A stretch of DNA of 37,970 nucleotides from Terriglobia bacterium (lineage in GTDB: Bacteria; Acidobacteriota; Terriglobia; Acidiferrales; UBA7541): positions 1 to 37,970 of the forward strand of contig JAIQEV010000057.1 in assembly GCA_020073585.1 (NCBI GenBank). Reading direction: 5' to 3'. The notes under the pieces are model-generated. The model worked only from the letters and a program-made list of their open reading frames with translations, was not told the DNA's origin and ran no database searches. A program made the translations under genes and the position numbers. Of the stretch, positions 31,734 to 37,970 are shown one piece after another (the first letter of the stretch is position 1; each line of letters starts with the position of its first letter).

Positions 31734-32650
31734 TCCCGGAGTCTCCTTCCGGTCAGCTCGATGAACACGTCCTCCAGCGAGGGCGTGGAAATCTCCAAAT
31801 TGACCAGCTCGTTGCCTTCCGCTTCCAGGTGCTTCACCAGGGACACGATGGCCTGCGGCGGCCGCTGGCAGTGCAGGATGAACGCGCCGTCCAGGGCATG
31901 GCAATCCGTCACCCCGTCCAGGCCCTTGAGCGTCGCTTCCGAGGCCGGCTTCGCCAGGCGCACCTCGATTCGCGTGGTATCCCCGGAGCGCTGTTTGAGT
32001 TCGCGCGGCGTGCCCTGCGCGATCACCTTGCCGTGGTCCACGATGGCCACGCGGTCGCACAGCCGCTCCGCTTCCTCGATATAGTGCGTCGTCAGCACGA
32101 TGGTCTTCTTTTCCCGCCGCAGCTCTTCGATGACGTCGTAGATCTCCCGGCGCACCTGGGGATCCAGCCCCGCCGTGGGCTCGTCGAAAAACAGCACCCG
32201 CGGGTCGTTCACCAGGGCCATCGCCAGCGCCAGGCGCTGCTTCTGCCCGCCGGAGAGCGTGCTGTAGAAGGCGTTGCGCTTTTCGGCCAGCCCGAAGCGC
32301 TTCAGCAGCTCTTCCGGGCTGCGCCGCCGCTCGTAGAACGTCGCGAACAGCTTCAGCGCTTCCAGCACGCGCATCTTGTCCGGCAGGGAAGTGGCCTGCA
32401 GGGTGGCCCCGATCTCGCGCTTCAGCTCTTCGGGGTTGCGCTGCGGGTCCAGCCCGCAGACCGACACCCGCCCGCCGTCCGGCGTGCGCAGCCCTTCCAG
32501 GATCTCGATGGTGCTGGTCTTGCCCGCCCCGTTCGGCCCCAGCAGGCCAAAGACCTCGCCTTCCTGGACTTCGAAGCTCACGCCGCGAATCGCTTCGACG
32601 TTGCCGTAGCGCTTGGTCAGGTTTTCGACTTGCAGGACTGTTTTCGCCAT
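31730..32650 (-). CDS. ABC transporter ATP-binding protein (DrrA/CcmA type)
   Basis: A 306-residue ATPase: Walker A LLGPNGAGKTSTIEI, Q-loop GATLQATSLPDKM, signature LSGGQKQRLALAMAL, Walker B VLFFDEPTAGLDP, switch His in TIVLTTHYIEEAERL. The C-terminal ~80 residues (DUF4162-like; TRIEVRLAKPA, then SLEDVFIELTGRRLRD) are typical of ABC-2 exporters. The gene is translationally coupled to the permease. Confidence 0.94.
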   Translation of the reverse strand: MAKTVLQVENLTKRYGNVEAIRGVSFEVQEGEVFGLLGPNGAGKTSTIEILEGLRTPDGGRVSVCGLDPQRNPEELKREIGATLQATSLPDKMRVLEALKLFATFYERRRSPEELLKRFGLAEKRNAFYSTLSGGQKQRLALAMALVNDPRVLFFDEPTAGLDPQVRREIYDVIEELRREKKTIVLTTHYIEEAERLCDRVAIVDHGKVIAQGTPRELKQRSGDTTRIEVRLAKPASEATLKGLDGVTDCHALDGAFILHCQRPPQAIVSLVKHLEAEGNELVNLEISTPSLEDVFIELTGRRLRD

Positions 32651-32951
32651 GGTTTGAAGAACTTATAGCATACCTCAGATCGGCGCCTGCGCCTGCATCG
32701 TCCCGAGAATGCGCGATAAATGCTTTTTTTTCATATTCCGCGCGAACGCTCGCTCGTTCGTTTCCTGGCGCTTCCGCGCGGCCTTTCCGGCGGAGTCCGG
32801 AGGAAGAGACGTCCTGCCTCGAGGTGCCTCCTGTATCCTGAAGCCCGCGGCTTGTTCCTTGATCGTCCCCTCCGTGCGTTATGCGAAATATAGTCAGGGG
32901 CGTACTAGTCCCCGCTCTCTTCTTTTGTTCTGGTTTAGGCATGTTTATTAC

Positions 32952-32981
32952 TTGACGGATTCGTACCCCGAGGCGTATGAG
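32952..32981 (+). promoter_or_regulatory. Candidate promoter of the beta-helix gene
   Basis: TTGACG (32952-32957) and TATGAG (32976-32981) are 18 bp apart, 90 bp before ATG 33072. The rest of the 421-bp gap 32651-33071 holds no gene I can support. Confidence 0.35.
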
Positions 32982-33071
32982 AGACGCAAGGGAAAGACAT
33001 GTGACCCCACTGTCTCGCCCAAACGCACAATCGTCCCCATAGTCAATACGTTTACTTCAGGAGGATTTTGC

Positions 33072-34094
33072 ATGAACACCCTGGGTAAGTACGTCTTTCT
33101 CGCTTTGGCGCTATTCTTGATTCCCGTGGTGTGCACCGCAACCGTTTGTACCCCGACCGGTTTTTTTCGCGACGGGATCAACATGACTGCGGTGCTCATT
33201 AATCCCGCCAGTCCGGTCACGGGACCTGTGGATGCCGCCGGCTGCAACGTCGGCGTGTACTTCGACAACGGCAAGGGCGCCGTGCAGAACGCGGAAATTT
33301 ATGGCGCCAACTTCTTCGGCGTGCTGGTCAATGGTGACGTCAATTCCGTCTCTGTGGACGTCACCGGCAGTTCCATCCACGATATCGGCGATAGTCCGCT
33401 CGGTGGCGCCCAGCATGGCGTCGCGATCTACTACCGCGCCTATTTCCTGGCCGGAAATGCCAGCGGCACGATTTCCGGCAATACCATCTCCAACTATCAA
33501 AAGGGCGGAATTGTCGCCAACGGCCAGGGCACCAGCGCCCTGATTACCGACAACATCGTGATCGGCCAGGGACACATCAGCTACATCGCCCAGAATGGCA
33601 TTCAGATCGGATTTGGCGCGAATGCCTCTGTCATGCGCAACACTGTGTCCGGAAACTCGTACACGGGAACCACAACTGTCGGCAGTGGAATCGTTGTGGT
33701 TGGCGGACCGTTCTATACCTTGTATGGCTTTTGCCCGGACGGGATCGATTGTCCCTACACGGTGGGCACACGCATCGTAGGGAATACGGTCGTCAACAAC
33801 GATGTCGGTATTTTTCTGACCAACCTGGCGGCGGACGAGAGCGCGCCCACCACGGCCACCAACGTCAAAGCGGTCAACAACATCATTAGCAACGATGGTG
33901 TGTACAACAACTATAGCGGCTTCGGATATCAGGCGGGCGTTTCCGACGTCGGGAACAACGACAAAATCATCAACAACAACATTTCCGGCGCCGGTTATAC
34001 CCCTGCTACCAGTTTGACGGCCTATCTCGTGGCCATTGACGCGGACCTTTCCTTCACAAATCGCCCCAAGGTCCACGCCAACACAACGCCCTAA
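33072..34094 (+). CDS. Secreted right-handed parallel beta-helix protein
   Basis: ATG 33072 follows a perfect AGGAGG seven bases upstream. The 340-residue product has a signal peptide (GKYVFLALALFLIPVVCTAT). A beta-helix made of short repeated rungs with Asn ladders follows (SGTISGNTISNYQKGGIVAN; ALITDNIVIGQG; ASVMRNTVSGNSYTG; TRIVGNTVVNND; NNDKIINNNISGAG), as in pectate-lyase/NosD-like folds. Catalytic residues cannot be placed. Its Asn/Thr/Gly-rich composition differs from its neighbours. It may be a polysaccharide-active enzyme or a surface protein. Confidence 0.78.
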   Translation: MNTLGKYVFLALALFLIPVVCTATVCTPTGFFRDGINMTAVLINPASPVTGPVDAAGCNVGVYFDNGKGAVQNAEIYGANFFGVLVNGDVNSVSVDVTGSSIHDIGDSPLGGAQHGVAIYYRAYFLAGNASGTISGNTISNYQKGGIVANGQGTSALITDNIVIGQGHISYIAQNGIQIGFGANASVMRNTVSGNSYTGTTTVGSGIVVVGGPFYTLYGFCPDGIDCPYTVGTRIVGNTVVNNDVGIFLTNLAADESAPTTATNVKAVNNIISNDGVYNNYSGFGYQAGVSDVGNNDKIINNNISGAGYTPATSLTAYLVAIDADLSFTNRPKVHANTTP

Positions 34095-34139
34095 GGGCCC
34101 TAAGGGTTAATCACTTCCGGGAATCCTCTCGCTCTGTGA

Positions 34140-34162
34140 GGGGGCTGGCTCCTCCAGCCCCC
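34140..34162. terminator. GC-rich hairpin between convergent genes
   Basis: GGGGGCTGG-CTCCT-CCAGCCCCC is a perfect 9-bp stem with a 5-nt loop between the beta-helix stop (+) and the alkyltransferase-like stop (-). There is no T-run on either side, so it may need a factor or only protect RNA ends. Confidence 0.5.
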
Positions 34163-34186
34163 TCCAGCGCGCGCGGGAGGGCTGCC

Positions 34187-34540
34187 TCACCTGGCTCTAC
34201 CCGGCCGCCTCGCTACCTGTTTCCGGGGTCTTCGGCGCGCTCTCCCCGGCCCTGCCCAGAGATGCCGCTTCAAGTCCACGCGCGATTCCACGACCAGCAC
34301 GCCCTCCGTCTCCAGCAGTTTGCGCTGCAGCCCGGCGTAGGGCTCGCGGATGAGGATGCGCCCGCCGGCGCCGAGCACCCGGTGCCAGGGGATGCCCTGC
34401 CCGGAAGGGCTCGCGGCCATGGCCCGCCCCGCAGCGCGCGCGCCGCCGCGCAGGCGCACGGCTCGCGCCAGCGCCCCATAGGTTAAAACCCGTCCGCGCG
34501 GAATCTGTTTCACCAACTCATAGACCGGAGCCCAGCTCAT
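34187..34540 (-). CDS. Alkyltransferase-like (ATL) DNA-repair protein, MGMT family
   Basis: A 117-residue protein with the DNA-binding domain of O6-alkylguanine-DNA methyltransferase: IPRGRVLTYGALARAVRL (recognition helix), AAGRAMAASP (Arg finger region), then GIPWHRVLGAGG and REPYAGLQRKLLETEGV. The acceptor motif PCHRV is PWHRV here (Trp52), the mark of ATL proteins, which bind alkylated guanine without repairing it and hand it to nucleotide-excision repair. The C-terminal ~25 residues are basic and Arg/Pro-rich. Confidence 0.88.
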   Translation of the reverse strand: MSWAPVYELVKQIPRGRVLTYGALARAVRLRGGARAAGRAMAASPSGQGIPWHRVLGAGGRILIREPYAGLQRKLLETEGVLVVESRVDLKRHLWAGPGRARRRPRKQVARRPGRAR

Positions 34541-34573
34541 AGGGAATCAGCCTTTTCTCACAAGGAAACCGTG

Positions 34574-34738
34574 ATGCTAGGCGCGCCCCCCGCTTCCGCG
34601 CAAGAGAAAAAGAACCTGGCCGGGTTTACTGCCGTGTACTCCGGCGGACACCAGCGCTACCGGGCGCGGCACCTGAAGTATTGGGAGCTTCTGCCGATAA
34701 ACCGAATAAGTAAGTCTGTTATGCTTTATTCACGCTAA
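34574..34738 (+). CDS. Possible 54-residue protein, unrecognised
   Basis: ATG 34574 has AAGGA nine bases upstream. The frame encodes a basic peptide with FTAVYSGGHQRYRARHLKYW and ends VMLYSR. It diverges from the ATL gene. No family is recognised and the frame may be chance, though nothing else occupies 34541-34738. Confidence 0.25.
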   Translation: MLGAPPASAQEKKNLAGFTAVYSGGHQRYRARHLKYWELLPINRISKSVMLYSR

Positions 34739-34794
34739 GGCACCTTCCTGCGGCCTCTTGCGCCCCGCAAAACACCTTTTCAGGCTAGGCAGCA

Positions 34795-34851
34795 TGTTTC
34801 AGTCTCTCTCACTTTGCACTGCCATGAAACAGTTTCTCACGGCATGAGACA
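34795..34851 (+). promoter_or_regulatory. Repeated TGAAACA-type dyads upstream of the AAA+ gene (possible activator sites)
   Basis: CATGAAACA (ending 34831) and CATGAGACA (ending 34851) are direct repeats exactly 20 bp apart, two helical turns. An inverted copy TGTTTCA is at 34795-34801. They lie 74-130 bp upstream of a -24/-12 candidate, the normal distance for sigma-54 activator sites. Confidence 0.4.
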
Positions 34852-34923
34852 AACCCCATGTTGGTGAAATTTACATCTTATTGAATATAAGGATGTTGTG
34901 TGAATTTGTGGTTCTAGTACCGT

Positions 34924-34940
34924 TTGGCATCCCTCATGCT
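34924..34940 (+). promoter_or_regulatory. Candidate sigma-54 (-24/-12) promoter
   Basis: TTGGCATCCCTCATGCT has GG (34926-34927) and GC (34938-34939) separated by exactly ten bases. It matches TTGGCA and TGCT of the consensus TTGGCAC-N5-TTGCW. A start near 34951 would give a ~65-nt leader to ATG 35017. Confidence 0.5.
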
Positions 34941-35016
34941 CTTTTCTCGGGGTGGAGGCGTCACTGAGACGCGCATGGAGTGCCGCTCAAGCGGGCTCGA
35001 AGAAGGGGTAATGACC

Positions 35017-36180
35017 ATGAGAGCCGCCGTTCGACAGCAACTGGATCCGACGGTCCGCAGCAACGAGACGCGGGATTTTGCCGGCGCGCTGCGGGCGAAG
35101 ATCGTGGGGCAGGAAGAGGGAGTGCAGGCCCTGGTGGACCTGTATCAGGTCTTTTGCGCGGGCTTGAACTCGCCGGGACGCCCAGTGGGCAATCTGCTCT
35201 TTCTGGGGCCGACAGGTTCGGGGAAGACGCGCATCGTGGAAGCGGCGGCGGAGATTCTGTTCAATGACCCGCACGCGGTGATCAAGGTGGACTGCGCGGA
35301 GTTCCAGCACTCGCACGAGATCGCCAAGCTGATCGGCTCGCCTCCAGGCTACCTGGGGCACCGCGAGACCCATCCGTTGATTACCCAGGAAGCGCTGGCG
35401 CAGTTTCACACCGAAAAACTGAAGCTGAGTCTTTTGCTGTTCGACGAGATCGAGAAGGCCAGCGATGCCCTGTGGCAGTTGCTGCTGGGGATTCTGGATA
35501 AGGCCACGCTGACGCTGGGCGACAACCGGCGGGTGGACCTGTCGCAGACGATGATCTTCCTGACGTCGAACCTGGGCGGCGGAGAGATTTCGGAGATGAT
35601 GGGCGGGGGGTACGGGTTCATCAAGGCGGAGGATAAGCCGAAAGCCAAGCTGAACGAGAAGGTGGAGCGGACGGCGGTGGAAGCGGCGCGGCGGAAGTTT
35701 TCGCCGGAGTTCATGAACCGGCTGGACAAGATCGTGGTGTTTCATCCGCTGCAGCGCAAGGAACTGGAGGAAGTGCTGGAGATCGAGCTGGGACAGGTGC
35801 AGCGGCGCGTGCTAGAAACGGCCAAGGGGCAGTTTCTGTTCCGGGTAACGGCATCGGGACGCGAGTTCTTGCTGCAGGAAGGGACGGACCAGCGCTACGG
35901 GGCCCGGCATCTGAAACGGGCCATCGAGCGCCACGTGGTCTACCCGCTGGCCAATCTGCTGGCCACCGAACAGGTGCAGCTCGGCGACTTGGTGTGCATT
36001 GACTGGGACAAGCGGCGCAATCAACTCTCTTTTGCCCGCGAAGGCGAAAATATCGCTCTTCCGCCGCGCAAGATCGAGTCGCCCGCCCTGGTGCGCACGG
36101 CACAGGCACGCAGCGGCAAGGCTGTGGAAACTCCCGCGGCTATCCTGCCGCTGGAACCCGCACCGCGACTGGCGCGGTAG
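35017..36180 (+). CDS. Single-ring AAA+ ATPase of the ClpA/ClpB type
   Basis: ATG 35017 is favoured over 35011 because AAGGGG is eight bases upstream. The 387-residue protein corresponds to the second AAA+ module (D2 plus D2-small) of ClpA/B chaperones: KIVGQEEGVQALVDLYQ, Walker A GPTGSGKT (64-71), the pore-loop region SPPGYLGHRETHP (Gly-Tyr-Leu loop), Walker B LLLFDEIEKAS, sensor 1 FLTSNLGGG, Arg finger FMNRLDKIVVF and sensor 2 RYGARHLKRAIER. There is no N domain, no D1 and no coiled-coil middle domain. It probably unfolds or remodels proteins; the partner is unknown. A sigma-54-like promoter suggests stress or signal control. Confidence 0.85.
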   Translation: MRAAVRQQLDPTVRSNETRDFAGALRAKIVGQEEGVQALVDLYQVFCAGLNSPGRPVGNLLFLGPTGSGKTRIVEAAAEILFNDPHAVIKVDCAEFQHSHEIAKLIGSPPGYLGHRETHPLITQEALAQFHTEKLKLSLLLFDEIEKASDALWQLLLGILDKATLTLGDNRRVDLSQTMIFLTSNLGGGEISEMMGGGYGFIKAEDKPKAKLNEKVERTAVEAARRKFSPEFMNRLDKIVVFHPLQRKELEEVLEIELGQVQRRVLETAKGQFLFRVTASGREFLLQEGTDQRYGARHLKRAIERHVVYPLANLLATEQVQLGDLVCIDWDKRRNQLSFAREGENIALPPRKIESPALVRTAQARSGKAVETPAAILPLEPAPRLAR

Positions 36181-36221
36181 AACGGCGCGACGCTTCGGAA
36201 TAAAGCAACCCTCTCTGATCG

Positions 36222-36260
36222 GCCCGGGCAGCCCAAGTACATTGGGCGCCCGGGCTTTTT
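36222..36260 (+). terminator. Intrinsic terminator after the AAA+ gene
   Basis: GCCCGGGC-A-GCCCAA-GTACA-TTGGGC-GCCCGGGC forms a 14-bp stem with one bulge, followed by TTTTT. It lies 41 bases past the AAA+ stop. Confidence 0.85.
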
Positions 36261-36406
36261 CGTTTCTCTCGGTGTAAAGTAGCAATATGCGTGGAACGCT
36301 GGCGGCGTACGCTTTCCCTAACGGTAACCCCGCGGCGGCTACTATCATCCAACGAACCAGGGCAGGGCCCACGCGCCCGCCCGGTGCGCAACTTTCGGAG
36401 GCTGGC

Positions 36407-37924
36407 ATGGTGCATGTTGACCGCTCTGCGGTCACACCTATCGTTGACCGCTCTGCGGTCACACAAGTAGTTGACCGCTTTGCGGTCACCCATATAAAAG
36501 TCCAGGAAAGGCGCAGCCTGCGTCTGCCGCGCAGGTCCGGCGTACAGCATTTCTTCGCCGTGGCCCTGGCCGCAGCGCTGCTCCTGGCCGGCGCTCCCGG
36601 CGCGCACGCGCAGCAGGGGCAGCGCACCCAGTTCCGCCCCGGCTGGAACATCTTCTCGCCGCAGCAGGACGTGCAGGTCGGACAAAAGGCCGCGCAGGAC
36701 GCCGAGAAGAAGCTGCCGCTGTGCCACGATCCCAAGGTGGACGCCTATCTGACGCAACTCGGCAAGCGTCTGGCCGCCAAAGCCCCGACCGGCGGCGTGC
36801 AGTATCCCTACGAATTCCACTGCGTCAACGACAAGGCTATCAACGCCTTCGCCCTGCCCGGCGGCTACGTTTTCGTCAATCGCGGCACCATCGAGGCCGC
36901 CGACAACGAAGCCCAGCTCGCCGCGGTCATGGCCCACGAGCTTTCCCACGTGGCGCTGCGCCACGGCACCAGCCAGGCCAGCAAAGCCCAGGCGGCGTCG
37001 CTGCCCATCGCCATTCTCGGCGGCATCCTGGGCGGCAGCGCCATGGGCTCGCTGGTTACCCAGCTCGGGGCCTTCAGCGTCGGCTCCGTGCTGCTGAAGT
37101 ATTCGCGCACCGCGGAGACCCAGGCGGACGTGATGGGCACGCAAATCCTCTACGATGCCGGCTACGACCCGCGGGCCATGGCCCAGTTCTTCGAGAAGCT
37201 GGAGGCCGAGAGCAAGGGCAAGAATCCCCCGGAATTTTTCTCCGACCACCCCAGCCCCGAGCATCGCGTCGAGCGCGTGGACGAGGAGATCGACCGCCTT
37301 GGCGGCCCGCCCCCCAGCGCCCGCCGCGATTCCGCGGAGTTTCAAGCCATCCGCCACGAAGTGCTGGCCCTGCCGGTTGCTCCCGCGGCCAAGGACAAGC
37401 GTGGCGCGCCCGGCGGCGCAGCGGGAAAACCCGCTGCTCCCTCCGGCCGCTATGCGGATTATCAGGGCAGCGCCTTCAGCCTCAAGTATCCTGACAACTG
37501 GAAGAAGTACGGCGAGGGCCACGCCGTCTCCTTGGCCCCGGACGGCGGCGTGGTGCAGGACCGCAACGGCCAGGACAGCCTGGCCTACGGCATGATCATC
37601 AGTGTCGCCGACCCGCACGGCGATCCCAATGCCGCGAACGCCCTGGAAGAGTCCACCGGCCGGCTGCTCGACGAGCTGCAGCACGCCAATTCCGGCATGC
37701 GCATTGCCCGCCAGCCGCAGCGCGTGCGATTGAACGGCCAGCGCGCCCTCTCCACCTATCTGAGCAACGATTCTCCCCTCGGCGGACAGGAGACCGATTG
37801 GATCATCACCGTGCTGCGCCCCGAGGGGCTGCTCTATTTCATCTGCGTCGCCCCCGAGCGCGACTACGCCAACTACGACAGCGCGTTCGTCGGCGTCCTC
37901 GATTCCGTGCGCTTCCCGCGCTGA
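36407..37924 (+). CDS. Exported M48-family zinc metalloprotease (BepA/Oma1-like)
   Basis: ATG 36407 has GGAGG five bases upstream. The 505-residue protein has an unusually long N-region: three 9-residue repeats (VDRSAVTPI, VDRSAVTQV, VDRFAVTHI) precede a signal-peptide core (VALAAALLLAGAPGAHAQ, about 52-69). The M48 domain carries HExxH in MAHELSHVALRHG (His177, Glu178, His181) and the third ligand Glu in SRTAETQADVMG. It would degrade misfolded periplasmic or outer-membrane proteins. A C-terminal ~120-residue domain (SAFSLKYPDNWKKYG to VLDSVRFP) resembles PsbP/DUF1795-like modules. No start between the repeats and the hydrophobic core looks better. Confidence 0.9.
   Translation: MVHVDRSAVTPIVDRSAVTQVVDRFAVTHIKVQERRSLRLPRRSGVQHFFAVALAAALLLAGAPGAHAQQGQRTQFRPGWNIFSPQQDVQVGQKAAQDAEKKLPLCHDPKVDAYLTQLGKRLAAKAPTGGVQYPYEFHCVNDKAINAFALPGGYVFVNRGTIEAADNEAQLAAVMAHELSHVALRHGTSQASKAQAASLPIAILGGILGGSAMGSLVTQLGAFSVGSVLLKYSRTAETQADVMGTQILYDAGYDPRAMAQFFEKLEAESKGKNPPEFFSDHPSPEHRVERVDEEIDRLGGPPPSARRDSAEFQAIRHEVLALPVAPAAKDKRGAPGGAAGKPAAPSGRYADYQGSAFSLKYPDNWKKYGEGHAVSLAPDGGVVQDRNGQDSLAYGMIISVADPHGDPNAANALEESTGRLLDELQHANSGMRIARQPQRVRLNGQRALSTYLSNDSPLGGQETDWIITVLRPEGLLYFICVAPERDYANYDSAFVGVLDSVRFPR
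36417..36497 (+). repeat. Three tandem 27-bp repeats, each with a 17-bp palindrome
   Basis: Units begin at 36417, 36444 and 36471. The palindromes are TGACCGCTCTGCGGTCA (36418-36434 and 36445-36461) and TGACCGCTTTGCGGTCA (36472-36488). Only the last ~8 bases of each unit vary. The period is nine codons, so reading frame is kept. A fourth copy of the palindrome is at 20714-20730. Confidence 0.92.
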
Positions 37925-37942
37925 GCGCCGTCCCAAAATAGA

Positions 37943-37970
37943 AAAGGGCGCAGCCGCGGCTGCGCCCTTT
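37943..37970. terminator. Intrinsic terminator after the M48 gene
   Basis: The last 28 bases of the window are a perfect palindrome: AAAGGGCGCAGCC and its complement GGCTGCGCCCTTT around a central GC. They lie 19 bases past the M48 stop. The T-run may continue beyond the window; the A/T ends could make it bidirectional. Confidence 0.8.

Noticed and set aside
1-37970. CRISPR arrays, rRNA genes, prophage structural genes, toxin-antitoxin pairs or restriction systems.
   Set aside because: No regularly spaced repeats with unique spacers, no rRNA-like sequence and none of the signature proteins were found; the three 27-bp repeats at 36417-36497 have no spacers.

Overview
The window is GC-rich, densely coded bacterial DNA. 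The gene content points to a soil-type Acidobacteriota (class Terriglobia or a relative): a DUF6599-like exported protein, a DUF6677-like membrane protein, a TPR-AMIN-Amidase_3 protein, a bbp2/OmpL-like porin beside kdp, and a PilT/AlaRS/RecX core. This placement is an inference; there is no rRNA or marker tree to support it.

Layout. Positions 1-893 are core chromosome: the end of a prolidase-type M24 peptidase, a DUF6677-like protein and a 58-residue membrane protein. A complete tRNA-Thr(CGT) lies at 996-1070. Its last 40 bp recur exactly at 14892-14931, so 1071-14931 reads as a 13.9-kb genomic island inserted at the tRNA 3' end. The island begins with a tyrosine integrase cut in two by an intact IS3-family element (1983-3232, 4-bp target duplication CGGA). 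An excisionase-like helix-turn-helix gene, decayed genes and a 109-bp nested palindrome follow. The cargo is potassium scavenging: a small membrane protein, an outer-membrane porin, a 28-residue membrane peptide and kdpFABC on +, then kdpE and the histidine-kinase half of KdpD on -, and the N-terminal sensor half of KdpD as a separate divergent + gene.

Right of the island, 14910-15053 holds the C-terminal tail of a second tRNA-type integrase. Two genes follow (FMN-dependent alpha-hydroxy-acid oxidase, Tat-exported amidase), then a decayed att/tRNA-3'-like sequence at 18341-18404. I read this as an older island stacked at the same tRNA gene. Core genes resume at 18449 on -: DUF6599-like protein, N-acetylmuramoyl-L-alanine amidase, lytic transglycosylase and alaS. 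On the other side come an NnrS-like protein, recX, pilT, an aquaporin, ilvE and an ABC-2 exporter pair.

The right end (33 kb onward) has a secreted beta-helix protein, an alkyltransferase-like DNA-repair protein, a single-ring ClpB/ClpA-type AAA+ ATPase behind a candidate sigma-54 promoter, and an exported M48 metalloprotease. The first codons of the M48 gene contain three 27-bp repeats, each centred on a perfect 17-bp palindrome. The same kind of palindrome, in the same reading frame (VDRxAVT), also sits inside the unrelated peptidoglycan amidase gene at 20714-20730. This looks like a dispersed palindromic repeat that tolerates insertion into coding sequence.
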